Source: a virus. Taken from it: a stretch of 63,150 nt of DNA. A program made the position numbers and the translations under genes. Position 1 is the first letter of the stretch; each line of letters starts with the position of its first letter. The DNA lies in the IMG/VR virus record IMGVR_UViG_3300029910_000019, positions 1 to 63,150 of that record, one strand, 5' to 3'. This document shows positions 1-8,596 of the stretch, piece by piece. Below the pieces are notes generated by a model. It worked only from the letters and a program-made list of their open reading frames with translations. It did not search any database and had not been told where the DNA came from.

Positions 1-848
1 TGAGCCTCGAAAAGCGTATTGCTGCCGAATACCTGAGTCTGGGCCAGGCCGGGGTTGATCGCGTTGTTGAAACCAATCTGCGTGCCGGTGCTCACTGCCA
101 TAAGCTGGGGCCCAGTAGGGCTCTCGGCCAGCGAAAACACATTGCCCTCGATTGTGGACCCCATGACGTGCGAATTGGCCCCGTACCCATTCGTTCCGCG
201 ACGAAAGCTGAGCTGATTCAAGACGAGCGACGTTGGGGTTATCGAGTCCCAACAGATAGCCTCAACGATCGGAGCCGTCCAGCCGCATCCCGTCGAAGGC
301 CAGCCGGTCGTAGATGACACAGGGATGGTTAGTGATGTGGAGGTAATGGCCGCCGTAGTCACAAGATTTGTGACCGAGAAGGTCGGGTTGTTCTGGTCAA
401 GATTTGCGCATGTCGGACCGGCACAATACGGTGGCAGGGCGCAGGACCCCCCTACCATGCAAGACACGCCGTTGATATCAATGACGCCCCCGCTACTGCC
501 AGCAGAGTTGTTGCAGACATTCGGAACCACCAAACTGCCTCCGCCCGGCTTGGAGATGGTTTCCGTTACGCATTCGTTCAGAGGAATGTAGTACCCGTAG
601 TTGCCGCTTATATCGGTAGTCACTAAAGACGACGCGATCGGAGAGGAAAGAAGCGGGTCGGAATAGATCGTGGCCGCCGCCCCTGTTGAAGTTAGAGTCA
701 CCGATACACGCGCGCCGGGCACGATTTGCGCGACGACGCCGTCATTCCCCCGCGCGATGACTTGGGCGGTGCGATGGTATCCCGTCGTTGCTTGTCCGAA
801 TAATGGAAACGGCAAAAACAGCAAAAGTAATGTAAAGAGTAGCTTCAT
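1..848 (-). CDS. Exported tail-fibre-like protein, C-terminus off the window
   Basis: The frame is open from an ATG at 848 to the left edge, giving at least 282 residues. It begins with a Sec-type signal peptide, MKLLFTLLLLFLPFPLFGQA. About 90 N-terminal residues parallel those of the next gene (848-2218): both have a G-x-H-R..Q-x-IARGN stretch, then VVAQ, then AATIYSDPLL and a PLNxCVTET segment, so the two are tandem paralogues. The start overlaps the upstream stop as TAATG, so translation is probably coupled. The rest is Ser/Thr/Gly-rich with many cysteines, like a beta-rich adhesin or fibre. A variant of the dispersed 13-bp motif lies in the signal-peptide codons (795-807). A fibre role is inferred from position and from its paralogue. 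Confidence 0.75.
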   Translation of the reverse strand, partial: MKLLFTLLLLFLPFPLFGQATTGYHRTAQVIARGNDGVVAQIVPGARVSVTLTSTGAAATIYSDPLLSSPIASSLVTTDISGNYGYYIPLNECVTETISKPGGGSLVVPNVCNNSAGSSGGVIDINGVSCMVGGSCALPPYCAGPTCANLDQNNPTFSVTNLVTTAAITSTSLTIPVSSTTGWPSTGCGWTAPIVEAICWDSITPTSLVLNQLSFRRGTNGYGANSHVMGSTIEGNVFSLAESPTGPQLMAVSTGTQIGFNNAINPGLAQTQVFGSNTLFEA

Positions 849-2218
849 TAATTGCCCCTCGCCGACCACATGATGTAGATGGTGTTGGCCAGATTGGCCC
901 CGCCACCGCCAACCAAAACGTTGGAGGCTGCGTGTGCTGTGAACCCTGTCGTGGCTATACTGTTATCCAGCACATTCACGCTGATGCTGTTGTTGCCCGA
1001 GCAAGCGCTTTGCGGGCATCCGTAAGCTGTCAGAATCGGAATGAGATTACTGGTGGTGGTAAACGGGAAGGGAAAGGTTACCGACTGGCTTGTTTGATTC
1101 GCTCCGGTAGGGATCGGACCCGCGCGGCCCCACTCCTCAATCGTCCCGTCTGCGCCAATTTCGTAGCATCCGTTTGCGTTACAGGTCCGCGAACTACCCG
1201 GTAAGCTGCAGTTCGAGCCGAGGGTGCAAGTCGTAGAGGTGTTGATCGTGAAGGAGGAATTCGCCAGAGACGAGTTCGGTATGGCAGAGGCCGTAACCGA
1301 AAGAATAGGCGCGGAAGTGGGGTTCGCCACGGACGGCGTAAGCCACGACGGCCATGAACCCGTGAGGAAGTCTGTGAGGGTTCCGGAACCTGTCGTGCAG
1401 ACTCCATTGGTGGAGGTGCAGACAGGCGATCCTTGGATGTTCATAGGTACGCTAGCCGTGATCACCACATCGGACATTGAGAGCGGGGTAACTCCGTCCG
1501 TGTTGTCGATGATGCTGAACAGCGACCCGGTGCCCGAGACCTGAAGGCTCCACGAGGTCGAACCGGTATTGACGAGGTTCAGGCCCGTCTCAGAATGGCT
1601 GCTCTGGATAGTCTGGTCTTGGCCGAAGGTGTTCGCGTTGGATAGCAAGGGGAGGACCGAACCGCTCGTTCCAATAGCCGTGGTGGCCGCCGCAGTAAAC
1701 GCAACCCCGTTGGTCTTGAGGCAAGTGATCGCTCCACTCGCAACGAGCGTGCAATCCCCCGATAGATTTTCGGGAGCGTACACAGATCCGGTCTGCCCCA
1801 CGAGAATCTGACCAGCAGCAGGTGCCACGATGGTTCCAGTACCACCGTTCAAAGTTCCCACCGGAAGGGCTAACCCAGCGTTACCGCAGATGTTGGCAAC
1901 CGTGAGGGTACCGGAACTCGGGTAAGAGATGGTTTCCGTTACGCAGGTGTTGAGTGGCAGATAGTAGTCGTAGTTACCTTGGTTATCGGTAGTCAGGATC
2001 GAACCCGGGATGGTCAGGGTCAGAAGAGGGTCGGAGTAAATTGTCGCGGCGATACCGGTTGCGGTGCTAGCGACGAAAATAGAGGATCCGGGTACGACTT
2101 GCGCTACAACTCCGGAGTTACCTCGCGCGATAATCTGATTGACGCGATGGAACCCGGCAGTCACTTGTGCGTGACACAAGGACGGGAGCAGCGCGAAAAG
2201 TAGGAGTAGCTTCTTCAT
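848..2218 (-). CDS. Tail fibre protein with a Sec signal peptide
   Basis: 456 residues. The N-terminus MKKLLLLFALLPSLCHAQ is a classical signal peptide with a CHA|Q cleavage site, unusual for a virion protein. The middle is low-complexity and beta-rich (VNTGSTSWSLQVSGTG). The last ~110 residues have the pattern of the phage tail-fibre C-terminal domain (gp53-like): an ADGTIEEWGR strand, TFPFPF, then FTAHA and a terminal IYIMWSARGN. It is the last complete gene of the leftward structural operon and is followed by a paralogue. Receptor binding is inferred. An alternative is an exported host-surface protein that borrows a fibre domain. Confidence 0.75.
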   Translation of the reverse strand: MKKLLLLFALLPSLCHAQVTAGFHRVNQIIARGNSGVVAQVVPGSSIFVASTATGIAATIYSDPLLTLTIPGSILTTDNQGNYDYYLPLNTCVTETISYPSSGTLTVANICGNAGLALPVGTLNGGTGTIVAPAAGQILVGQTGSVYAPENLSGDCTLVASGAITCLKTNGVAFTAAATTAIGTSGSVLPLLSNANTFGQDQTIQSSHSETGLNLVNTGSTSWSLQVSGTGSLFSIIDNTDGVTPLSMSDVVITASVPMNIQGSPVCTSTNGVCTTGSGTLTDFLTGSWPSWLTPSVANPTSAPILSVTASAIPNSSLANSSFTINTSTTCTLGSNCSLPGSSRTCNANGCYEIGADGTIEEWGRAGPIPTGANQTSQSVTFPFPFTTTSNLIPILTAYGCPQSACSGNNSISVNVLDNSIATTGFTAHAASNVLVGGGGANLANTIYIMWSARGN

Positions 2219-2490
2219 TGTTTTCCATTATCTGGACTGGTCGATTTGTCCACGCTCGCCGCGAGCTTGTTCGTTCCGTAGGGCATTAAACAAAACGTCC
2301 CCTGCCCCATAAGAATGGCGGCGGGGACCCAGAGGTCACTAATTTGTGGGTGCAGAACGCTCCAGTGCGCGAGCAGGAACCAGAGAGATGCGGTGTCCCA
2401 GCCCATGCAGAAGACAATACAGATGAGGGACGCAAACCGCCCGAAGCTGGCGTTTGAGGAGCTGCTGAGTACATCTCTAAAGAAACTCAT
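2215..2490 (-). CDS. Small two-helix membrane protein, holin-like
   Basis: 91 residues with two hydrophobic segments, about residues 20-42 (FASLICIVFCMGWDTASLWF) and 50-70. A polar, Lys-containing C-terminal tail follows. AGAAGGGA lies a proper distance before the ATG. Its start overlaps the adaptor stop (ATGA), and its last codons (SPDNGKQ) are encoded by the dispersed 13-bp motif that precedes the fibre gene. Size and topology fit a holin, but the endolysin is 27 kb away, so this is only a possibility. Otherwise it is a virion-associated membrane protein. Confidence 0.6.
   Translation of the reverse strand: MSFFRDVLSSSSNASFGRFASLICIVFCMGWDTASLWFLLAHWSVLHPQISDLWVPAAILMGQGTFCLMPYGTNKLAASVDKSTSPDNGKQ
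2223..2237 (-). promoter_or_regulatory. Dispersed palindrome (motif 1), exact copy
   Basis: TTCCA-N5-TGGA core reading TCCAGATAATGGA on the minus strand, ending five bases before the ATG of the fibre gene. Confidence 0.8.
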
Positions 2491-3197
2491 CGTGTTCCCT
2501 TCTGGACCATCTCGGTCTGGCGGAGCGAGTTTAATTTATCTTCGATCCATAAATTTTTCTGAGTCTGAGAAAGATTTTCCGAGGAGTCCACAAGCTGCTG
2601 CAAGAAGAGCTGCATGGTCGTCATGTAGCGAGGGTCGTTGGTGTACTCGTAGCCTTTGGCGTCAAATCCAGAGTTGTAAATGAAACTCAAGTAATCCGGA
2701 ATAGGCTCCCAGGTTTGGTCAACAGAGGTGAACAAGGAAGCAGAATTCTGGTACTCAACCACGATGTTGTACACTTGGTCGGGCGCGGGAAAGATGCGGA
2801 AGGTGATATTGCCTTCGCCGTCGTCGAACTGCGCCGAGATGCGAGCAGGCTGGTTAGTCTGAGCGTCTGCCCCAAAGATCAACCCTACCTGGAGCTCGTG
2901 GGTAAGATAACCATTTACGGGTTCGTACGCGACGGCCTTCTCGATCCACCCAAAAGTAGGCAAGTTGACTACGTAATCTGTCTGTCCGATGATGGTTACA
3001 AACGTGGGGTCCGTGAAAGTAGCCGCGGTGCGATTCCACCTCCAGGCGAACGGAGGCGACAGGATGAGTTGCTTCACCCAGTCGGCGTTGGAAAACGCGG
3101 GATCGTTCGCTGTGTTCTTTTGAAACAACAGCGGCTGTAGGCGCAGAAACTGCGACGTACGATTGATCGTCCGCTGTAACTCAATAGTGGAGGCCAC
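2487..3197 (-). CDS. Head-tail adaptor / tail tubular A-like protein
   Basis: 236 residues. The pattern is that of short-tailed phage connector proteins (T7 gp11-like / P22 gp4-like). It has an N-terminal helix, a central beta region (GEGNITFRIFPAPDQVYNIV), then IPDYLSFIYNSGFDAKGYEY and a long C-terminal helical tail. The IPD...G..A.. segment is typical where a ring subunit counts its helices. It follows the small hypothetical genes in the late operon and overlaps the next gene by four bases. Predicted role: ring joining the portal to the tail nozzle. Family assignment is by eye. Confidence 0.55.
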   Translation of the reverse strand: MASTIELQRTINRTSQFLRLQPLLFQKNTANDPAFSNADWVKQLILSPPFAWRWNRTAATFTDPTFVTIIGQTDYVVNLPTFGWIEKAVAYEPVNGYLTHELQVGLIFGADAQTNQPARISAQFDDGEGNITFRIFPAPDQVYNIVVEYQNSASLFTSVDQTWEPIPDYLSFIYNSGFDAKGYEYTNDPRYMTTMQLFLQQLVDSSENLSQTQKNLWIEDKLNSLRQTEMVQKGTR

Positions 3198-3198
3198 G

Positions 3199-3597
3199 TT
3201 ACCTCGGAGGGATGATTGACTTGGGGAGGTTTTTTAGCAGGACCGCCGTCAGCTTTTGGGTCTGGTTCTCCAGCATGTTTTGGAAGAACGGGCGCGTCGT
3301 GTCGGAAAGGAAGGGTTCAGCGTGGTCGTGAAAAGGATCAACCAGGATGTGGCAAAGTTCGTGGGTGAGAATCAAGACCAAGTGGTCGATGTCACCCTTT
3401 TTGAAATCTTCCTCGCACATCTGGTACGTGGTGAGGTGCGCCTGCATATAGGTAGAGTCGATACAGATGTCTGCGGCGCAACTACCTTTAGCGGCTGGGA
3501 CATGTTCTATGGTGATGATCCACCCCGGAAGGTTGAGGTAATCAGCCATCCGCGTTACGAAGCTGGCGACCCAGCTCCCGTACGTCACCTTCTTCAT
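3199..3597 (-). CDS. Putative zinc metallopeptidase, HELCH motif
   Basis: 132 residues. The motif HELCH at about residues 80-84 (LTHELCHILVDPFHDH) matches HExxH, with later His/Glu residues (HDHAEPF) that could supply the third ligand. There is no signal peptide. It sits between a coiled-coil protein and the adaptor in the late operon. Phage HExxH proteins of this size are often virion-associated or act on peptidoglycan cross-links, but the substrate cannot be read from the sequence. The genome has two other HExxH proteins (29049-29722), which differ outside the motif. Confidence 0.6.
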   Translation of the reverse strand: MKKVTYGSWVASFVTRMADYLNLPGWIITIEHVPAAKGSCAADICIDSTYMQAHLTTYQMCEEDFKKGDIDHLVLILTHELCHILVDPFHDHAEPFLSDTTRPFFQNMLENQTQKLTAVLLKNLPKSIIPPR

Positions 3598-3611
3598 TTT
3601 GGCTCCGAGGA

Positions 3612-4199
3612 TTACTCGATGTCGTGGAGGTAGGACAGCTCGATCGCGGCCAGAGGATCCATCACAGTACGGAAGCCCGATGCAGAATCTTTATTGAAGC
3701 TCTTCTTCTTGCGCCACTGGTAGAAGTCTGGGTCCGACTGCTTGAAGATTCGCTGGCAGACAGTGCAGATACCGGTGGTCTGGCCTACGTCGCCGCGGTG
3801 CCAGATAATGGACGTGCGGCCCGCGATGTCTTTGGACTCGCTCAGCGGACTGCAACCGGCTATGTGCTCGCAGTTGTCCTGGGCGAACTTGTTGTTGGCC
3901 TTGGTGCGCTTTTCCTGCTCGCGCTGCTGGTCCTTGAACTGCTTGTCGTTGGCTTCATTCGCCAGGTCGCGCGCAGATTTGAGGGCTTCTTTCGGTTCAG
4001 CCAGCTTGAGGATCGCATCGGTCTGAGCGGCGCTTGCGGCTGCGGCCTGCTTCTGAACCTCGATCAACTGCTGTTGCATACTGGCTACGAGCGTCAAAAG
4101 TTGCTCGGTAGACATTGCGGGCTGGACTGCTTCGACGGCCTTCGGGGTTTCGGGTGCTACAGATGCTGCGGAAGTTTCTTTGATGGTGGCATTCGCCAT
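3612..4199 (-). CDS. Coiled-coil protein with Cys/His cluster, unknown
   Basis: 195 residues: an Ala/Glu/Gln-rich predicted coiled coil over about residues 30-105 (MQQQLIEVQKQAAAASAAQ), then a C..H...C cluster and CTVC that could bind one zinc, and a basic C-terminus. No enzyme motif is seen. GGAG precedes the ATG. A structural or assembly role is likely from its place in the late operon. A degenerate motif-1 copy (3800-3812) lies in the coding region, in the opposite orientation. Confidence 0.6.
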   Translation of the reverse strand: MANATIKETSAASVAPETPKAVEAVQPAMSTEQLLTLVASMQQQLIEVQKQAAAASAAQTDAILKLAEPKEALKSARDLANEANDKQFKDQQREQEKRTKANNKFAQDNCEHIAGCSPLSESKDIAGRTSIIWHRGDVGQTTGICTVCQRIFKQSDPDFYQWRKKKSFNKDSASGFRTVMDPLAAIELSYLHDIE

Positions 4200-4232
4200 A
4201 ACGGGCTCCTAGTCCAATCCGGACTGACGGGG

Positions 4233-4907
4233 TTATATGATTTTGGTGCTGTTGCGGTGGTTATGAAGGTGCTTGTACCACAAAGAGCTTTCCCCGCCAG
4301 AGGGAGGACCAAACTCTTTGTTGCACTGCTGCTCGGTAAGGATGTTGTTTTCGATGAACCGGATTAGTACCGAGCGCCAACCCATTTCAGTGGTTCGGAT
4401 CAGCACGTCGCGGGCCTCGTCGAACTCATACGAAGAGAACTCAGGCATCATGCCAAGGGTCACGTAGCCTAGGTATTTGAAGGGATTGCCGCCCCATTCA
4501 GGCTTGTTGACGCCGTTCGTCACATACAACGCCAGATCAGTGACAATTCCACCCTGCGTGACGTACAAACTCGGACAGATGTGATGGAGTTTCTGAAGGA
4601 ACAGAGAAGCATCCATCGCCCGACCCCGACGATCTTTACGCATTTCTTCTTGATCAGGATGGCGCTGACGTTGGGTTCCGTGAGAGTTGAAGTTCATTTC
4701 CTTCAACCTGGATACATGCTCGGCGATACTGAGGCGGGGGGCTTCGAGGCACTTGAAACACTGCGCGCCGTGGCCTGTCTTGCGAGAGGAATCTTTGGGG
4801 TAGAACTTGAAAGTCAACAGTCGCGCGCAAGACTGGCACTCGATTCCACGGATCTCGTTGTCTACGCCCGCCTCGTAGTCGATGATGTCAAACTCGTCTA
4901 CGATCAT
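4233..4907 (-). CDS. Zinc-finger-like protein, unknown function
   Basis: 224 residues. An N-terminal CQSC...CFKC pair (residues ~24-53) is the layout of a four-cysteine zinc ribbon. The remainder is helical with no recognised motif. Its ATG overlaps the stop of the upstream gene. Its position next to other Cys-rich late genes suggests a virion-assembly or host-interaction role, which is inference only. Confidence 0.6.
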   Translation of the reverse strand: MIVDEFDIIDYEAGVDNEIRGIECQSCARLLTFKFYPKDSSRKTGHGAQCFKCLEAPRLSIAEHVSRLKEMNFNSHGTQRQRHPDQEEMRKDRRGRAMDASLFLQKLHHICPSLYVTQGGIVTDLALYVTNGVNKPEWGGNPFKYLGYVTLGMMPEFSSYEFDEARDVLIRTTEMGWRSVLIRFIENNILTEQQCNKEFGPPSGGESSLWYKHLHNHRNSTKII

Positions 4908-5158
4908 TCAGGCATCCAGATCTTGCTCTCTGGCGCGGCTTCTTCTTGGGGAAGAGCCTCACTCAGCTTGGCGTCGATCGACTTGATGAAGTCGAGGACA
5001 ATCTCACCGTCTTCCCCAGGCTCCGCGTTGACACCAGAAGCGCGCTCGATGATCAGAGACCCGTCTTCCTTCTTCAGGACAGCGACGATTACGTGGCCGA
5101 CTACGGATTCAAAAACCAGCGGCTCGGCAAGTCCGTCTACGCGCACGGATACAGACAT
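4904..5158 (-). CDS. Small acidic hypothetical protein
   Basis: 84 residues, mostly beta/alpha, with an acidic C-terminus ending ESKIWMPE. AAGGAG precedes the ATG by six bases. The stop overlaps the next start (ATGA), so the two are probably translated together. No family was recognised. Confidence 0.6.
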   Translation of the reverse strand: MSVSVRVDGLAEPLVFESVVGHVIVAVLKKEDGSLIIERASGVNAEPGEDGEIVLDFIKSIDAKLSEALPQEEAAPESKIWMPE

Positions 5159-5186
5159 GTGGCTCCTTGGCCCATTGCTCGGGCGA

Positions 5187-5201
5187 TTCCAGATAATGGA
5201 A
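5187..5201. promoter_or_regulatory. Motif 1, exact copy, intergenic
   Basis: Perfect 5-bp arms TTCCA/TGGAA round GATAA, in the 112-bp gap between 4904-5158 and 5271-5951. Confidence 0.8.
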
Positions 5202-5270
5202 AGTGTGCCGGTTTTGGTCTATGGGAGACCGGCGGACCCGTTCAGATGCGACCGAAGTCGCTGAACATCT

Positions 5271-5951
5271 TTATACGCGATCCAGAACAAACTCCTGCAC
5301 CGAAATCGTGCTGGAAGCGGCGTTTCCGAGCGTCACTGTGGCCGACAACGAGAGGAGGGCGGCAGTCACGCTGGCAACTGAGGTAAAGGCGGTCGGGGCG
5401 GTCCACTGTTTGGTGGCACCATACGCGATATTCGCGGTATACCAACCCGTGAAGATCTGGGAAGTGGGGTCCCACTGCGCCGTGGCTTCGATATAGAAGT
5501 TGAACGCTCCGCCAGCCGCCATGGCGAGACCAGCACCCGTGGTGCCGATTACGTTATTCGAGGCGGGGGTTGTGGACGTGCCCTGACGGAGGTTGAAGGT
5601 TACCGTCTGACCCGCATTCGCGCCCGCGTTGCCGATACCAGCGATACGGATTTTCATCAAGTGGGCGTTCCACGAGTTGACGCTGAACTGGTCGTTCGAC
5701 TCTCCGCTGGGGAGGCCGTACACCATCGCCGAGCGTTCAGTGACCGCCTGGTTGGCGTTGGTATCCAACCCGCCAGTTGCGCCGTAGACCTGACCGCCCG
5801 TGGGGACGACGAGAAAGTAGGGGGTTGTGCCGGTGTCAGTGTTAACCACCAGTTGGGTTTCGGTAGTGGCTACGGCGACAGTTTGCACAGGAAAACTATT
5901 CCTGACGGTTCCGCTTAGACCAATTCCCGCGACGCTGCTTGTATTCGACAT
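5271..5951 (-). CDS. Minor virion protein, paralogue of 28345-28980
   Basis: 226 residues, Ala/Thr/Gly-rich and beta-rich, typical of decoration or head-fibre proteins. It shares an outline with the protein at 28345-28980: FPVQTVAVA near the N-terminus, a mid region ending in a W-D-x-x-[ST]-x-I/K-x strand, and a C-terminus of the form S-[TS]-I-V/S-V-x-EFV-[LI]-[DN]-R-[VL]. Both genes have a similar AAAGGA...AACAAA leader. The function is inferred. Confidence 0.6.
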   Translation of the reverse strand: MSNTSSVAGIGLSGTVRNSFPVQTVAVATTETQLVVNTDTGTTPYFLVVPTGGQVYGATGGLDTNANQAVTERSAMVYGLPSGESNDQFSVNSWNAHLMKIRIAGIGNAGANAGQTVTFNLRQGTSTTPASNNVIGTTGAGLAMAAGGAFNFYIEATAQWDPTSQIFTGWYTANIAYGATKQWTAPTAFTSVASVTAALLSLSATVTLGNAASSTISVQEFVLDRV

Positions 5952-6012
5952 TTGTTTATTCCTTTGAAGTTATTTTTGGGTTTGCTCTAAGCCCCTGACG
6001 CAGGCTAAGGAT

Positions 6013-6639
6013 TTATGAAACGGTGTCTGCACGATTTCCAGGTTGAACTCGGGCGGGTTTGAAGATAGGTTCGGCCCCGAGTTTGCCGTTGCTTAGGTAC
6101 ATAGCAACCGCCCCGCCTGGGTCAACCAAAATGCTTTTATGATCCTGATATAACGTCGAGCCTAGTTCGTGAATCACGGACGAATGGGCGACGATCAGAG
6201 GGGGTACTCCGCACTCCATGAACACGTCAACCGCTTCAAAGAAGCAGGGCTGAATTCGCGTTTTGAACTCGTTGAGTGACTCGCCGCCGGGGATCTGGGT
6301 GTCGGGGTCGTCCAAGTAGACTTGAAGATCCGCTTCCGACTCGGGAGTACGCTTCTGGCCAGAGAAGTCACCTACGTTCAGGGCGCGCAGGGATTCCGAT
6401 TTGTGAATTGGAATTTGCTTCTCGCGCGCGATAATCCCAGCGGTCTCGGTAGCCCGAACCTTGTCGGAACTGAAAATGTGGGAGATGTCGATCGTGCTGA
6501 AGAGGTTAGCGATTATTTCAGCATCGCGGATACCTTCAGGAGCTAGAGGAGGGTTCAGGTTACCTCTGAAACATCCAGATTGGTTGAGCGTTGTCGAACC
6601 GTGCCTGACGATGTAGGCCACGATGGTCTTGTCGGACAT
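6013..6639 (-). CDS. Histidine phosphatase (phosphoglycerate mutase family)
   Basis: 208 residues. The N-terminal VRHGSTTLN is the RHG motif carrying the phosphohistidine nucleophile. SSDKVRATETAGII supplies the second conserved arginine, a Glu-rich stretch follows, and AHSSVIHEL holds the second catalytic His. Length and order match the one-domain histidine phosphatase superfamily. The substrate is unknown; the family includes phospho-sugar, nucleotide and protein phosphatases. It lies between virion-type genes and a tRNA, so it may be auxiliary host-directed metabolism rather than structure. Confidence 0.8.
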   Translation of the reverse strand: MSDKTIVAYIVRHGSTTLNQSGCFRGNLNPPLAPEGIRDAEIIANLFSTIDISHIFSSDKVRATETAGIIAREKQIPIHKSESLRALNVGDFSGQKRTPESEADLQVYLDDPDTQIPGGESLNEFKTRIQPCFFEAVDVFMECGVPPLIVAHSSVIHELGSTLYQDHKSILVDPGGAVAMYLSNGKLGAEPIFKPARVQPGNRADTVS

Positions 6640-6650
6640 GGTGTTTCCCT

Positions 6651-6953
6651 TTAGCAGGATAGACCGATGTCACCCACGTAAAGGGTCTCAGTCGTAATAC
6701 TCGCAATCAGCGCCCCGCCACCGGACACGGGCGATTCAAACTCAATTCCCTCCAGCTCGATCTTCAGTTCCAGGAGGAACGGGGCGAACTCGGGGTGTTT
6801 CACCATCTCGGATTTTCGGTTCGCGAGAAGTTCCACGGCGAAGCGTCTGTAGTCGCGGGTGGCCGACTCGTTGCGGGCCAGGTCGCGGAGGACTCCGTCG
6901 GGAAGGTGCTGAAGATGATCCCAGCGGTCGTCCCATATATCTTTGTGTGCCAT
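6651..6953 (-). CDS. Hypothetical protein next to tRNA-Thr
   Basis: 100 residues from the ATG at 6953, chosen because GGAA lies six bases upstream. A start at 6965 is also possible, and longer starts would run into the tRNA. It has an acidic helical N-terminal half (IWDDRWDHLQHLPDG) and a beta-rich C-terminus. No family was recognised. Confidence 0.5.
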   Translation of the reverse strand: MAHKDIWDDRWDHLQHLPDGVLRDLARNESATRDYRRFAVELLANRKSEMVKHPEFAPFLLELKIELEGIEFESPVSGGGALIASITTETLYVGDIGLSC

Positions 6954-6983
6954 GTCGTATTCCATTTCTCGGAAAAATTGTTT

Positions 6984-7058
6984 TGGAGCCAAGATTCAGA
7001 CTTGAACTGAAAACCTAACCATTACGAGTGGTTTGCTCTACCGTTGAGCTATCTTGGC
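6984..7058 (-). tRNA. tRNA-Thr (CGT)
   Basis: A full cloverleaf reads on the minus strand. The acceptor is GCCAAGA/TCTTGGC with discriminator T and an encoded CCA. The D arm is GCTC/GAGC, the anticodon stem AACCA/TGGTT with loop CTCGTAA (anticodon CGT, reading ACG), and the T arm TTCAG/CTGAA with loop TTCAAGT. It is a phage-borne tRNA within the late operon, probably supplementing host decoding. Confidence 0.93.
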
Positions 7059-7732
7059 GGAAGGGTCGGACGAATTTCCGTCGTCCTTCCTACTGGCGTT
7101 GTAGACCTAACGCGTTCGGGTCGCCCATTACTCCGGGTCCAGAGCATAGCTTGTTTTGTCTACGGCTGGTGAATTTCTGGAGCAGCGGTTGGGACGTATG
7201 CTACGTTCGGGATAACCCGGTAGACATTGGGTCTGATTCCAACCGCCGCATGGTTTGGAGCGCCCTCTCGCGCGTGTCACACCACTGGTTACGACAAGGT
7301 GTCGAAGATCAGGCCGTCGCCCAATACCAATCTCCTAAAACGCAGGCCGCTGTTCCTAATCGGTTTTGGACAGACTTGCCCGGCGAGTTTCGTACAGCGG
7401 GGATACGGTTGGAGATCGTCCGCCCGTGCCCGCTGTTCTAATACCCACCAGCCTGAACAATCTCCTCGCGCGCCGGGGGCTAACCAGCGGGCGGCTTGAC
7501 CCCGAGGAGGAACAACGACCAGCCAAATTCCATTTTCTGGAATAAACTAATTGCCGCAGGGTGCGGATTTAGACCTCGCACGGCTTCCTAGGAGCCGACC
7601 CGCCGGTGTTGAAACCCGCGGTGCCTTTACTGATTCGTGCCAACCCTGCCGCAATCAAACCCGGACTGGAGAAAGGAGGGTAAATCCAGCCCGGTAAACG
7701 GCACACCGAAGCGCGCCATTTAATCTCTATGA
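7059..7732. other. 674-bp gene-free, strongly structured region
   Basis: No plausible coding frame. It is full of inverted repeats: GCGGTTGG/CCAACCGC around 7180-7250, and an almost complete GCCGCAGGGT/ACCCTGCCGC pair enclosing about 7550-7655. The latter holds a 5-bp/7-nt hairpin with TCCTAGG in the loop. A motif-1 variant lies at 7528-7542. The region may hold decayed tRNAs or a structured RNA made from the leftward late transcript. No second tRNA with a proper T arm could be folded by eye. Confidence 0.5.
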
Positions 7733-8596
7733 CTACTCGTCATCATCTGTACTATACCACTTATACTTCCCGGTGGCAAGCAGTTCACGAAACTTTTTGA
7801 AGCGGGAGATTGGGATGGCGACCATAGTAGTTTTTCCAACGGTGCCGACCAAAAACCCGCATATCGCCCGCTGGCTCAGACAGACAATCGCCGACCCACT
7901 CGACCCGCCGTTAGTTCCCGGCAGTTGGAGCAGCATAGCGTTCGTCCAGTTGATGTTGTTGTCGTCATCCTGGATGGAGCGATCAACCTGAGCCCGGGAC
8001 ACCCGACCGAAGAAAGTCTGTTTGCCGAGACCCAAGGGGCTGGCCACGTTTACTACTTGTTCGGTGTCGTCTGTGGTATCGGTACCGATTGCCACTACGG
8101 GGAATTGTTTATCTGTGGTAACTTTGAAGATGCAGAAGTCGTCGCCCTTGGTCTGCATACCGCAGCCCTCGACCTTGGCTTCGAGGAAGTCCTTCACGTT
8201 CGGCTTATCCGAGCTGATAAAGAACAAACTCTTGTCCACTACGGCGCGGTGAGTTTCTTTGTCGTCGTTCGCGGCGCAGTGAGAGGCGGTGGCAAACTCG
8301 TAAACTCCCTTGTCGTGGGAAATTGCGGTCGCCGTGCAGAGCATCTTCATGGTGCCCATTGCGTCTTGGGAGAACAGGAGGACGGTGGCGGGGTACAGAG
8401 TCTTGGAGATGAAATCAGCTTCGGACTGGCGCACAACAGAGACCGTGACCGAGGGATTCAAGGATGGATTGAGGCTCGTAAACCAACCCGTGTCCGCCGT
8501 TGCCGATTTACAGCCGTTTTGCTCGGTGCAAGGTGTTTGGGCGCGAAGCGTTCCGCAGGTTAAAACCATTACCGCAACAGCCAAGAGCTTCTGCAT
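7733..8596 (-). CDS. Exported trypsin-like serine protease
   Basis: 287 residues from the ATG at 8596, preceded by GGGGGAG. It starts with a signal peptide (MQKLLAVAVMVLTCGTLRAQ). The catalytic triad can be followed: His in ATASHCAA, Asp in GDDFCIFKV, Ser in GTNGGSSGSAIV, the usual chymotrypsin-fold order. Four extra cysteines could form disulfides outside the cytoplasm. It probably acts in the periplasm or outside the host. The target could be a capsid or tail component, a host surface protein, or a competitor. The longer in-frame upstream start has no good ribosome site and would destroy the signal peptide. Confidence 0.85.
   Translation of the reverse strand: MQKLLAVAVMVLTCGTLRAQTPCTEQNGCKSATADTGWFTSLNPSLNPSVTVSVVRQSEADFISKTLYPATVLLFSQDAMGTMKMLCTATAISHDKGVYEFATASHCAANDDKETHRAVVDKSLFFISSDKPNVKDFLEAKVEGCGMQTKGDDFCIFKVTTDKQFPVVAIGTDTTDDTEQVVNVASPLGLGKQTFFGRVSRAQVDRSIQDDDNNINWTNAMLLQLPGTNGGSSGSAIVCLSQRAICGFLVGTVGKTTMVAIPISRFKKFRELLATGKYKWYSTDDDE

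Noticed and set aside
7549-7655. Possible amber-suppressor tRNA with CTA loop
   Set aside because: The anticodon-type hairpin is good, but no acceptable T arm or CCA end could be found on either strand.
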